DNA from: Actinomycetota bacterium
GTDB lineage: Bacteria; Actinomycetota; Thermoleophilia; UBA2241
Length of the DNA: 22,276 nt
Assembly: GCA_012719015.1 (NCBI GenBank)
Contig: JAAYBE010000146.1
Coordinates: 1-22,276 of the forward strand
Direction of reading: 5' to 3'
In this document: positions 14,098-22,136 of the stretch, one piece after another
Position numbering within the stretch: position 1 is the stretch's first letter
Layout: each line of letters begins with the position of its first letter
Translations under genes and position numbers: made by a program
Notes under the pieces: model-generated
What the model was told of the DNA's origin: nothing
Databases searched by the model: none
The model's input: the letters and a program-made list of their open reading frames with translations, nothing else

Positions 14098-16603
14098 CGT
14101 CCCCTCTCCCGCGTACTTGGGCCCACTGCCCGGTGTCCGTGTCTCATTGTGGCCCCGAAAGGCCCGCCGCGTAACCCCAGCCTGTGCGAAGACGTGAGGC
14201 AGCGCCTCTCTGAGGCTGTCCACATACACGAGTCTGAGCTTGGCGGTCAGGTCGGACGGAAGCTCCTCGACCGTGCTGCGGTTGGCCGCCGGCAGCAGCA
14301 CGGTCCGGACCCCCGACCGCCCGGCCGCCAGGAGCTTCTCCCGCAGGCCGCCGACACGCAGGATCCGGCCGCCCAGCGTGATCTCGCCGGTCATGGCGAC
14401 GCGCGGCCGCACCGGCACCTGCCCGAGTGCGGAGAGCATCGCCACGGCCAGCGCCAGCCCGGCGGACGGGCCGTCCTTGGGCACTGCTCCCTCCGGCACG
14501 TGGACGCGGACGTCGCGATTGGTGAGGTCGAGCCCCTCCGGTGTATGGCACGAGGAGCCGGCCACGAGGCGACAGAGCTCGGCATCCTGGTCGACCCGCG
14601 AGAGCAGATGCCCCCACGCGGTCGACGCCGACTCCTGCATCACCTCGCCGAGCTGGCCGGTGAGCAGCAGCTCCCCGCGTCCCCGCGCGATCGTCGCCTC
14701 CACGGTGAGCACCTCGCCGCCGTCCGTGGTGTAGGCGAGCCCCAGGCTCTCCCCGACGCGCGCGGCGCGGGGAAGCTCGGCCTCCGTCCACACGGCCTCC
14801 CCGAGATAGCCGCGCAGGTCGCCGGCGCCGACGGTCGCCGGCAGCGGCAGACCGTCCTCGAGGTGCCGGCGCGCCACCTTGCGGTCGATGCGCCGCAGGG
14901 CGCGTTCGAGTTCGCGCACACCGGCCTCGCGTGTGTAGCCGCGCACGATCGCCGGCAGCACCCCGCGAGCGAACCTGACGTCGCGCCGGCCGAGGCCGCT
15001 GTCGCGCGCCACCCGGGGCAGCAGGTGCCGGCGCGCGATGGCGAGCTTCTCCGACAGGGTGTAGCCGCTGAGGTGGATCACCTCCAGGCGGTCGTACAAG
15101 GTCGCCGGCACCGCGTCCACGTCGTTGGCGGTGGCGATGAAGAACACGCGGCTGAGGTCGTACTCGGCCTCGAGGTAGTTGTCACGGAAGGCGTGGTTGT
15201 GGGCCGGGTCCAGCACCTCCATGAGGGCCGCCGCCGGACTCCCCCGCCAGTCGCTGTCCAGCTTGTCGAGCTCGTCGAGCAGCATGACGGGGTTGTCCAC
15301 CCCGGCTTTGGCCAGCCCTTCGACGATGCGGCCCGGCATCGCCCCGACGTACGTGCGCCGATGCCCGCGGATCTCGGCCTCGTCGCGCACCCCGCCGAGG
15401 GCCACGCGCACGAAGGGCCGGCCCAGCGCGGCGGCGATGCTCTGCGCCACGCTGCTCTTGCCCGTACCCGGCGGACCGGTCAGGCAGATGATGGTGGCGG
15501 GCTGGTCCTCGGATTCCCCCGCGGCGTCCCCGCGCGCCTGGGCCGCGTCGGCCCGCATCCTGCAGACGGCCAGATACTCGAGGATGCGGTCCTTGACGTC
15601 GTCGAGACCGTGGTGCGTCCGGGCCAGGTGGCGGGCCACCTTGGCCACATCCACCTCCACCGGGGCCAGCCTGCCCCAGGGCAGGTCGAGCACCGTGTCG
15701 AGGAAGCCGCGGATGACGGCGACCTCGGGGCTCAGGGCCGGCGCCTGCTTGAGCTTGGTCAGCTCGCGGGTGACCAGCCGCCGCGCCGCCGGCGAGAGCT
15801 GCGCCTCGGCGGCGCGCTGCGCGTAACCGGCCAGATCGTCGTCCGCCACGTCGCCGCCCTCTTCGATCTCGTCGCGCAGTACGCGCAGCTTCTCGTGCAG
15901 GAGCATCTGGCGCTGGGCGCCCTCCACGCGCTGCTGGACCTTGAGGCCGATCTCCCGCTCGATGTCCAGGACCGCGTTCTCTTCGGCGAGGCTCTCGAGC
16001 AGCGCGAGGAGGCGCTGCTGCGTGCTCACCGTCTCCAGCAGCGCCTGCTTCTCCCCCGCCTCGATCTGCAGGTGGGCGGCGACGATGTCGGCCAGCTCGC
16101 CCGCGTCGTCCGCCTGCTGCACCACGAACTGCGCCTCGTCGGCGAGCTGCGGGTGCAGGCCCACATAGCGGACGAACTCGTCGCTGACGCGGCGGGCGAG
16201 GCTGCGTGCCCGCGTCGTCCGCGTGTCCGGGCTCTCGATGGGGACGTACTCGACCACCAGGTGGGGATCACGGGTCACGACCCGCTCGGCGCGCACGCGC
16301 TCATCGCCCTCGACCAGGGCCTTCACGCTCCCGTCCGGCAGGCGGAAGAGCTGCAGCACCCGGGCCCGCACGCCGACCGAGCGCAGATCCTCGAGGGCGG
16401 GATCCTCCACGGCGGCTTCGCGCTGGGCACAGAGGATGAGCGGGCCCTGAGCGGCGAACGCGGCCTCTATCGCCGAGATCGAGCGCTCGCGACCGACGAA
16501 GACGGGGGCGACCATCCGGGGGAACAGGACGAGGTCGCGCGTCGGCAGAAGGGGCAGGGTCGCCGTGTCGTCGCCCTGCCCCTCCGCCGCCGGGTCGGTC
16601 TTC

Positions 16604-16623
<20 letters not shown>
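13906..16623 (-). CDS. lon: Lon ATP-dependent protease with C-terminal His-rich and zinc-ribbon extension
   Basis: A 905-aa LonA protease. Order: N-terminal substrate domain (about 22-210, LPLLPTRDLVLFPRM), coiled-coil linker, AAA+ module with Walker A GPPGTGKS (383-390) and Walker B MLLDELDKL (447-455), and the proteolytic domain with catalytic Ser720 (KDGPSAG) and Lys763 (LREKLL). Typical LonA ends near residue 812 (REALPHVF). Here the frame continues for about 93 residues: a linker (813-842), a His/Glu repeat HEHEHEHNH (844-852), an acidic linker, and a zinc ribbon C874/C877 and C888/C891. There is no stop codon between the parts. The start is GTG, overlapping the end of clpX by 20 bases with GGAGC close upstream. 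Lon degrades misfolded and regulatory proteins in the cytoplasm. The extension could arise by loss of a stop codon between lon and a small gene. Confidence 0.93.
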
Positions 16624-17875
<1,252 letters not shown>

Positions 17876-17912
17876 TGCGGTCCTCCTCCTGCGAGGTCGG
17901 CGTCGACGCCAC

Positions 17913-18497
17913 CTAGCGGTGGGCGATGACGTCGTCGATGATGCCGTACTCCTTGGCCTCGGTCGCGCTCATGAAGTAGTCGCGCTCCGTGTCCTGCCGG
18001 ACCTTCTCGATCTCCTGGCCGCTGTGGTCGGCGATGATCTCGTCGAGGCGTCGACGGAGGTTCAGGACCTCCCTGGCGTGGATCTCGATGTCGGTGGCCT
18101 GGCCCTCGTAGCCGCCGGCCACCTGGTGGATGAGGATGCGCGCGTTGGGCAGCGCGAAACGCTTGCCTTTCGCCCCACCTGCGAGCAGCAGCGCTCCCAT
18201 GCTCATGGCGCTGCCCACGCAGATCGTGCTCACGTCCGGCTTGATGAACTGCATCGTGTCGTAGATCGCGAGCCCGGCGTACACGCTGCCGCCGGGGCTG
18301 TTGATGTACAGGCTGATGTCCTTGTCCGGGTCGTCGCTCTCCAGGTGGATGAGCTGCGCCACGATGAGGTTGGCGACCTCGTCGACCACCGGGGTGCCGA
18401 GGAAGATGACGCGCTCGTTGAGCAGGCGCGAGAAGATGTCGAACGACCGTTCTCCACGGCTCGTCTGCTCGATCACGAACGGAACAAGTGGTGTCAC
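17913..18497 (-). CDS. clpP: ClpP, proteolytic subunit of the Clp protease
   Basis: A 194-aa serine peptidase that forms the tetradecameric chamber capped by ClpX. Using GTG at 18497 as residue 1: VIEQTSRGERSFDIFSRLL (8-26), YINSPGGSVYAGLAIYDTM (64-82), the catalytic serine in VGSAMSMGA (Ser99), the catalytic histidine in ILIHQVAGGYEGQATDIEIHA (His124) and the Asp of the DTERD motif (169-173). The frame is open to a GTG at 18533 that would add MGEGPNDEKGEH; I prefer 18497 because GAGAAGGG lies 7 bases before it and the resulting N-terminus matches the family. It sits between tig and clpX, the order found in many bacteria. Confidence 0.97.
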   Translation of the reverse strand: MTPLVPFVIEQTSRGERSFDIFSRLLNERVIFLGTPVVDEVANLIVAQLIHLESDDPDKDISLYINSPGGSVYAGLAIYDTMQFIKPDVSTICVGSAMSMGALLLAGGAKGKRFALPNARILIHQVAGGYEGQATDIEIHAREVLNLRRRLDEIIADHSGQEIEKVRQDTERDYFMSATEAKEYGIIDDVIAHR

Positions 18498-18556
18498 GTG
18501 CTCACCCTTCTCGTCGTTTGGTCCTTCTCCCACAGTGGTTCCCCGGGCTCAAACAC

Positions 18557-19918
18557 TCAGTCGTCCTCGGGGTCCACGGCGTCGGCGGATTCCTCGGCTG
18601 CGGCCTCCTCCGCCTCGGTCATCGGCACCGCGACCGCGTTCTCGGCCACGAAGTCGGCCGCCTTCGCCACTAGCATTTCGTCACGCAGCGCCTCACGCCT
18701 GCCGGACTTCTCGAGATCGGCGAGCAACTGGAGGTGATCGCGCCCGATCGCCTCGGCGTCGTGCTTGACCACCTCAGTGATGTCGTCGTCGCTGACCGCG
18801 AGCCCCTCCGCCTGGGCGATCGCCTCGAGCACCAGTTGCCGCTTGATCACGAACTCCGCCTGCGGCCGCATCTCCTCCTCGATCTCCTCCGCGGTCTTCT
18901 GCAGCACCCCGAGGTAGACTTCCATGGTGAGCCCCTGCTCTCCCACCCGCTCCTCCAGCTGGTGGTAGAGCCGGTGCGCCTCACGGTCGATCATCGCCGA
19001 GGGCACGGCCAGCGCGGCGTGCTCGACCGCCTTCTCGACCGCCGCGGCGCGGAACTCGCGCTCGACGCCCGCCTCCGCCGCAGCGGTGAGACGTTCGCGG
19101 ATGTCGTTGCGCAGCTCCTCGATGGTCTCGAACTCGCTCACGTCGGCGGCGAACGCGTCGTCCAGTTCAGGGACGACCTTCTCCTTGATCTCCTTGACCG
19201 TCACGTGGAAGGTCGCGGCCTGCCCGGCGAGGTCCTCGGCGTGGTAGTCGTCGGGGAAGGTGACGTCGAACGTCCTCTCCTCGCCGGTCGCGGCGCCCAC
19301 CAGCTCGTCCTCGAACCCCGGCACCAGGCTGCCGCGGCCGATCTCGAACATCTGGTCGGTGCCCTGGGCGCCGTCGATGAGCTCCCCGTCGCGGCTGCCC
19401 GAGAGGTCCATGAGCACGAAATCGCCGGTCTGCACAGGACGGTCCTCGACCGGACGCAGGCTGGCGAGCCGCTCCTGCAGCATCGTGAGGTGCGCCTCGA
19501 CCTGGGCGTCGGTCACGTTCACCGCGCGCCGCGGGACCTCGAGTCCCTTGTAGTCTCCCAGTGTCGGCTCCGGCATGGTCTGCACCTTGAGCGAGAACGA
19601 ATAGTCCTGCGTCTCGTCGAGCGGACCGACCTGCAGGTCCGACGTGCCGACCGCGTCGTCGAACAGGCCGGCCTCCCTGAGGGCCTGGTCCCCCCACTCC
19701 GGGATCGCGGCCTCCAGGGCCTCTCCGCGGATGAACTCGGCGCCCACGTTCTGCACCACCAGCGCCACCGGCACACGGCCCTTGCGGAACCCGGGCAGCT
19801 GGAGCTCCTGACGGATCCTGGCCAGGGTCCGGTCGTAGGCCTTCTTGACCGCCTCGGCCGGGATCTCGACGCTGAGCTCGACCTCGTTCTCGCCTGTGGG
19901 ATTGACGTTCGTCTTCAC
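18557..19918 (-). CDS. tig: Trigger factor, ribosome-bound chaperone and peptidyl-prolyl isomerase
   Basis: A 453-aa protein with the three trigger factor domains: N-terminal ribosome-binding domain with signature GFRKGRVP (43-50), FKBP-type isomerase domain (about 160-245; TGDFVLMDLSGSRDG, GRGSLVPGFEDELVGAATGEE, TFPDDY), and a helical C-terminal chaperone domain ending in a highly acidic tail (EAEEAAAEESADAVDPEDD). It binds nascent chains at the exit tunnel. GTG at 19918 is preceded by CGGAGA 8 bases upstream and gives the usual VKTNVNPTGENEVELSVEIP start. The frame is open upstream to 20044 but would run into tRNA-Leu, so the longer form is rejected. No separate promoter is evident between tRNA-Leu and tig. 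Confidence 0.97.
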   Translation of the reverse strand: MKTNVNPTGENEVELSVEIPAEAVKKAYDRTLARIRQELQLPGFRKGRVPVALVVQNVGAEFIRGEALEAAIPEWGDQALREAGLFDDAVGTSDLQVGPLDETQDYSFSLKVQTMPEPTLGDYKGLEVPRRAVNVTDAQVEAHLTMLQERLASLRPVEDRPVQTGDFVLMDLSGSRDGELIDGAQGTDQMFEIGRGSLVPGFEDELVGAATGEERTFDVTFPDDYHAEDLAGQAATFHVTVKEIKEKVVPELDDAFAADVSEFETIEELRNDIRERLTAAAEAGVEREFRAAAVEKAVEHAALAVPSAMIDREAHRLYHQLEERVGEQGLTMEVYLGVLQKTAEEIEEEMRPQAEFVIKRQLVLEAIAQAEGLAVSDDDITEVVKHDAEAIGRDHLQLLADLEKSGRREALRDEMLVAKAADFVAENAVAVPMTEAEEAAAEESADAVDPEDD

Positions 19919-20014
19919 TGTCTGGTTCTCCGTCTGTCGCCGGCACGGCCCGCGGAACGCCACAGTGGCGCTGCGGACCGCCGAGTGGTGATGATGGGGG
20001 TCGGTCTGGGCAGG

Positions 20015-20100
20015 TGGTGCGGGTGAGAGGACTTGAACCTCCACGAGCTGAGCTCACCAGATCCTAAGTCTAGCGCGTCTACCAGTTCCGCCACACCCGC
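20015..20100 (-). tRNA. tRNA-Leu (anticodon TAG)
   Basis: A class II tRNA: acceptor GCGGGTG/CACCCGC, anticodon loop CTTAGGA with TAG at 34-36, a long variable arm (GGTGAGCTCAGCTCGTGG region), T-loop GTTCAAGTC, discriminator A and encoded CCA. It is the last tRNA of the cluster, 97 bases upstream of tig. Confidence 0.96.
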
Positions 20101-20116
20101 GTCCGTTAATGTGGAC

Positions 20117-20137
20117 GGCCGGCGCGGAGCGCCGGCC
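20117..20137 (-). repeat. Perfect 9-bp inverted repeat between tRNA-Leu and tRNA-His
   Basis: GGCCGGCGC and GCGCCGGCC around a GGA loop. It lies in the 53-base spacer between tRNA-His and tRNA-Leu. It could be a terminator for the upstream tRNAs or a processing structure; no U tract follows. Confidence 0.6.
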
Positions 20138-20153
20138 GGTGCACCCGATTGGA

Positions 20154-20230
20154 TGGGGTGAACGACGGGACTTGAACCCGCGACCGCCAGGGCCACAACC
20201 TGGAGCTCTACCAACTGAGCTACGTCCACC
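20154..20230 (-). tRNA. tRNA-His (anticodon GTG)
   Basis: Acceptor GTGGACG/CGTTCAC, anticodon stem CCAGG/CCTGG with loop TTGTGGC, T-loop GGTTCAAGTC. An encoded extra 5' G (G-1, position 20230) can pair with discriminator C73, the identity element of tRNA-His. CCA is encoded. The 121 bases upstream, to tRNA-Arg, hold only a weak promoter-like TACCAT near 20296-20301. Confidence 0.96.
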
Positions 20231-20351
20231 ACCGGTCCGCGCCGCAGGGAGCGCTGCGTGAGAAGCCGCGACCGCCCCGAACGGCCGGACACCAATGGTA
20301 CCACCAACGCACAGAGGCGTCACACGCTCGCGCCCGCCGCTGGTGCGGGCA

Positions 20352-20428
20352 TGGCGCGCCCGGCAGGATTCGAACCTGCGACCTGAGGATTAGAAGTCCC
20401 CTGCTCTGTCCGGCTGAGCTACGGGCGC
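20352..20428 (-). tRNA. tRNA-Arg (anticodon TCT)
   Basis: Acceptor GCGCCCG/CGGGCGC, anticodon stem GGGGA/TCCTC with loop CTTCTAA, T-arm GCAGGTTCGAATCCTGC, discriminator G, encoded CCA. A TATACT box at 20445-20440 lies 12 bases upstream of the 5' end. Confidence 0.96.
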
Positions 20429-20439
20429 GTGAGGAAGTC

Positions 20440-20445
20440 AGTATA
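20440..20445 (-). promoter_or_regulatory. GTATACT-type -10 element for tRNA-Arg
   Basis: Minus-strand TATACT preceded by CCG, placed so that transcription would begin about 5 bases before the mature tRNA. It probably also drives tRNA-His and tRNA-Leu. No -35 consensus is visible. Confidence 0.55.
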
Positions 20446-20504
20446 CGGGCCACCGGCGCGGCCGGCGCGCGGGCCACGTCCCGAGCGACGGGGCGCGGCA
20501 CAGA

Positions 20505-20580
20505 TGGAGCGGGAGACGGGTCTCGAACCCGCGACCCTCAGCTTGGAAGGCTGATGCTCTACCAACTGAGCTACTCCCGC
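20505..20580 (-). tRNA. tRNA-Gly (anticodon TCC)
   Basis: Acceptor GCGGGAG/CTCCCGC, D-loop AGCTCAGTTGGTAGAGC, anticodon stem TCAGC/GCTGA with loop CTTCCAA, T-arm GCGGGTTCGAGACCCGT, discriminator T, encoded CCA. Only 8 bases separate it from tRNA-Pro upstream, so the two are cotranscribed. Confidence 0.96.
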
Positions 20581-20588
20581 CCGTGAGG

Positions 20589-20665
20589 TGGTCGGGACGG
20601 CGAGATTTGAACTCGCGACCCCCTGCTCCCAAAGCAGGTGCGCTACCAGGCTGCGCCACGTCCCG
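20589..20665 (-). tRNA. tRNA-Pro (anticodon TGG)
   Basis: Acceptor CGGGACG/CGTCCCG (the C1-G72 pair typical of bacterial tRNA-Pro), anticodon stem CCTGC/GCAGG with loop TTTGGGA, T-arm GCGAGTTCAAATCTCGC, discriminator A, encoded CCA. It is the first tRNA in the cluster. Confidence 0.96.
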
Positions 20666-20676
20666 GACGCCGCGCC

Positions 20677-20682
20677 AGTATA
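20677..20682 (-). promoter_or_regulatory. GTATACT-type -10 element for tRNA-Pro/tRNA-Gly
   Basis: Minus-strand TATACT preceded by GGGG, 12 bases before the tRNA-Pro 5' end and downstream of the LysM gene stop. The spacing to the tRNA is the same as for the box upstream of tRNA-Arg. No -35 consensus is visible. Confidence 0.55.
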
Positions 20683-20718
20683 CCCCACCGACGCCGGCGC
20701 CACGCCGGACCTGGCGCG

Positions 20719-21090
20719 TCACGGGTCGAGGTACGGCAGCACGAGCCTCTGACCGGGCTGCAGGGTCGCGGTGGCCAGGCCGTTCGCCGCGCGGATGGAG
20801 AAGACGGCCTTGCGGAGGTCGCGGGCGTCGCCGTATTCGCGCGCCGCGATCGTCCAGAGGTCGTCGCCGGCCCGCACCGTGTAGGCCGTGCCGGAGTAGA
20901 AGGCGGGATCGTCCCCGGCGTGGGCCACGCGTGCGCCCGCCCAGGCGGCGATGAAGACGAGCAGCAGGAACACCGCCAGGCGGAGAAGGCCGGCGGCGCG
21001 GCGGCGACGCACCACCCTGCCCTGCGGGCGAGCGGCGCGCCCTCGCGGGACAGCGTCGGGCACCGCACGCAGGCGCGGTCGGCTGGTCAT
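20719..21090 (-). CDS. LysM-domain membrane protein in the lexA operon, candidate SOS division inhibitor
   Basis: A 123-aa protein: an Arg-rich cytoplasmic N-terminus (1-34), one membrane helix or signal anchor (about 35-57, LLRLAVFLLLVFIAAWAGA), then a LysM domain outside the cell (about 69-119; YTVRAGDDLWTIAAREYGD, GLATATLQPGQRLVLP). LysM binds peptidoglycan. Small membrane-anchored LysM proteins adjacent to lexA are known as SOS-induced division inhibitors (YneA in Bacillus, Rv2719c in Mycobacterium), though those are usually divergent from lexA; here the gene is third in the lexA operon. Its ATG overlaps the stop of the 77-aa gene by 4 bases. The function is inferred from topology and context; a plain cell-wall-binding protein is the alternative. 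Confidence 0.85.
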   Translation of the reverse strand: MTSRPRLRAVPDAVPRGRAARPQGRVVRRRRAAGLLRLAVFLLLVFIAAWAGARVAHAGDDPAFYSGTAYTVRAGDDLWTIAAREYGDARDLRKAVFSIRAANGLATATLQPGQRLVLPYLDP

Positions 21091-21320
21091 CGCACGACCT
21101 CACGCAGGCGACGCGGCACCGCTCCGGTGAGCTCACTGCCGCACGCCGGGCAGACGATGACGACGTGACCGCTCCACAGGTCGGCCTCCTCGACGCGTAC
21201 CGGCATGGCTCCGCACCAGAGACAAGGGTCGTCGCGCCCGGCGAGGGCGGCGGCGAGGTGCCCGTCGACGACGTCGGCGAGACAGGGAGCGCTCGCTGTG
21301 GCCAGAGGCACGGTGCTCAT
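21087..21320 (-). CDS. Small zinc-ribbon protein between lexA and the LysM gene
   Basis: A 77-aa protein with two CxxC pairs, PCLWCGAMP (C33/C36) and VCPACGSELTG (C57/C60), spaced 20 residues apart, as in a single treble-clef or zinc-ribbon fold, and a basic C-terminus (PRRLREVVR). Its ATG overlaps the lexA stop and its own stop overlaps the LysM start, each by 4 bases, so all three should be made together and be LexA-controlled. I do not recognise a named family. It could bind DNA, RNA or a protein partner. Confidence 0.82.
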   Translation of the reverse strand: MSTVPLATASAPCLADVVDGHLAAALAGRDDPCLWCGAMPVRVEEADLWSGHVVIVCPACGSELTGAVPRRLREVVR

Positions 21321-21925
21321 AGCCGCCGCAGCACCCCCACGACGCGGCCGACGACCTCGACCTGGTCGGCGTGGACCACGATCGGTTCGTAGTTCTCGTT
21401 CTCCGCCACGAGGCGGATGGTGGAGCCGTCGTGGTACAGGCGCTTGGTGGTGGCCTCGTCGTCGCCGACGCCGCTGATACGCGCGACGACGATCTCGCCG
21501 TCCCGAGCCTCGGGCTGCGGGTGGACGACGATGAGGTCGGCGTCGAAGATGCCGGCGCCGACCATGGAGTCGCCCTTGACGCGCAGCAGGAAGTCGCCGT
21601 CGTCGCGGCGCAGGAACGCCGGCACGTCCACCAGCTCCTCGACGTTCTCGTCGGCGAGGACAGGCACTCCCGCGGCCACCCGGCCGACCAGCGGCAACGG
21701 TCGCGGCCGGGACTCGCCCACCACGTCGAGGGCCCGCGGCTTGGTGGGGTCGCGCTTGATCAGCCCGCGCCGCTCGAGATTCGCCAGATGGGCGTGGACG
21801 GTCGACGGCGAGGACAGCGCCAGCCCGGTGCAGATCTCACGCACCGTGGGCGGATACCCGTTGATCCGCACGCTCTCCCGGATGAACTCCAGCACCTGAC
21901 GTTGCCGCGCTGTGAGGCCTTCCAC
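21317..21925 (-). CDS. lexA: LexA, SOS-response repressor and self-cleaving protease
   Basis: A 202-aa repressor. Winged helix-turn-helix at about 4-60 (LTARQRQVLEFIRESV, YPPTVREICTGLALSSPSTVHAHLANLERRGLI), then the S24 peptidase domain: cleavage site Ala85-Gly86 in GRVAAGVPVLA, catalytic Ser120 in KGDSMVGAGI and Lys161 in ATTKRLY. RecA filaments trigger self-cleavage, releasing SOS genes. An ATG at 21949 is in frame, but it lies inside a LexA operator; GTG at 21925 is preceded by GGAGGAGG 4 bases upstream and gives the usual N-terminus, so I chose the GTG. Two LexA boxes in its promoter show autoregulation. Confidence 0.97.
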   Translation of the reverse strand: MEGLTARQRQVLEFIRESVRINGYPPTVREICTGLALSSPSTVHAHLANLERRGLIKRDPTKPRALDVVGESRPRPLPLVGRVAAGVPVLADENVEELVDVPAFLRRDDGDFLLRVKGDSMVGAGIFDADLIVVHPQPEARDGEIVVARISGVGDDEATTKRLYHDGSTIRLVAENENYEPIVVHADQVEVVGRVVGVLRRL

Positions 21926-21942
21926 CGATCCTCCTCCGATAG

Positions 21943-21956
21943 CGAACATGTGTTCG
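21943..21956 (-). promoter_or_regulatory. LexA box (SOS operator), promoter-proximal
   Basis: CGAACATGTGTTCG: perfect CGAAC/GTTCG half-sites around 4 bases, matching the Gram-positive/actinobacterial LexA consensus. It overlaps the predicted transcription start of lexA. It is centred 28 bp from the second box. Confidence 0.92.
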
Positions 21957-21961
21957 TGTGA

Positions 21962-21990
21962 ACCCTAGAGCGAACCCGTGTTCGTGTCAA
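21962..21990 (-). promoter_or_regulatory. lexA promoter
   Basis: Minus strand: TTGACA (21990-21985), a 17-base spacer, and TAGGGT (21967-21962) as a weak -10. The -35 is a perfect consensus. The predicted start near 21955 gives a leader of about 30 bases. The distal LexA box fills most of the spacer. Confidence 0.75.
21971..21984 (-). promoter_or_regulatory. LexA box (SOS operator), between -35 and -10
   Basis: CGAACCCGTGTTCG: perfect outer half-sites CGAAC/GTTCG. It abuts the TTGACA -35 box and lies in the promoter spacer, where a bound repressor would block RNA polymerase. Confidence 0.9.
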
Positions 21991-22058
21991 GGAGCATGGT
22001 AGGCGCGGGCCCGGACGGAAAAGACGCACGCCGCCGCCGCGGCGCTCCGTCGACGGAC

Positions 22059-22094
22059 GAGGGGCGCCGCCACCCTGCGGTGGCGGCGCCCCTC
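22059..22094 (-). terminator. 16-bp perfect hairpin downstream of the transporter gene
   Basis: GAGGGGCGCCGCCACC (22059-22074) pairs fully with GGTGGCGGCGCCCCTC (22079-22094) around a CTGC loop. On the minus strand it follows the transporter stop by about 43 bases and precedes the lexA promoter. A short T run (CTTTTCC on the minus strand, about 22025-22018) comes well after it; a 12-bp palindrome TCCGTCGACGGA sits at 22046-22057. Confidence 0.75.
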
Positions 22095-22103
22095 GCACTC
22101 CTC

Positions 22104-22127
22104 CGCCACGCCTGCGGCGGCGTGGCG
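22104..22127 (-). terminator. 9-bp hairpin directly after the transporter gene
   Basis: CGCCACGCC (22104-22112) pairs with GGCGTGGCG (22119-22127) around a 6-base loop, 9 bases after the TAA stop on the minus strand. Together with the larger hairpin it forms a tandem GC-rich terminator without an adjacent U tract. Confidence 0.6.
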
Positions 22128-22136
22128 CACGTGCCC

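Noticed and set aside
13833..14225. Second minus-strand frame across the end of lon, rich in Thr/Arg
   Set aside because: It is a phase-shifted reading of the His-rich tail and zinc ribbon. I considered it as evidence of a frameshift in lon, but the lon phase keeps all Cys and His motifs and the shifted phase has none.
19919..20044. N-terminal extension of trigger factor
   Set aside because: It would run into tRNA-Leu; the GTG at 19918 matches the family start.
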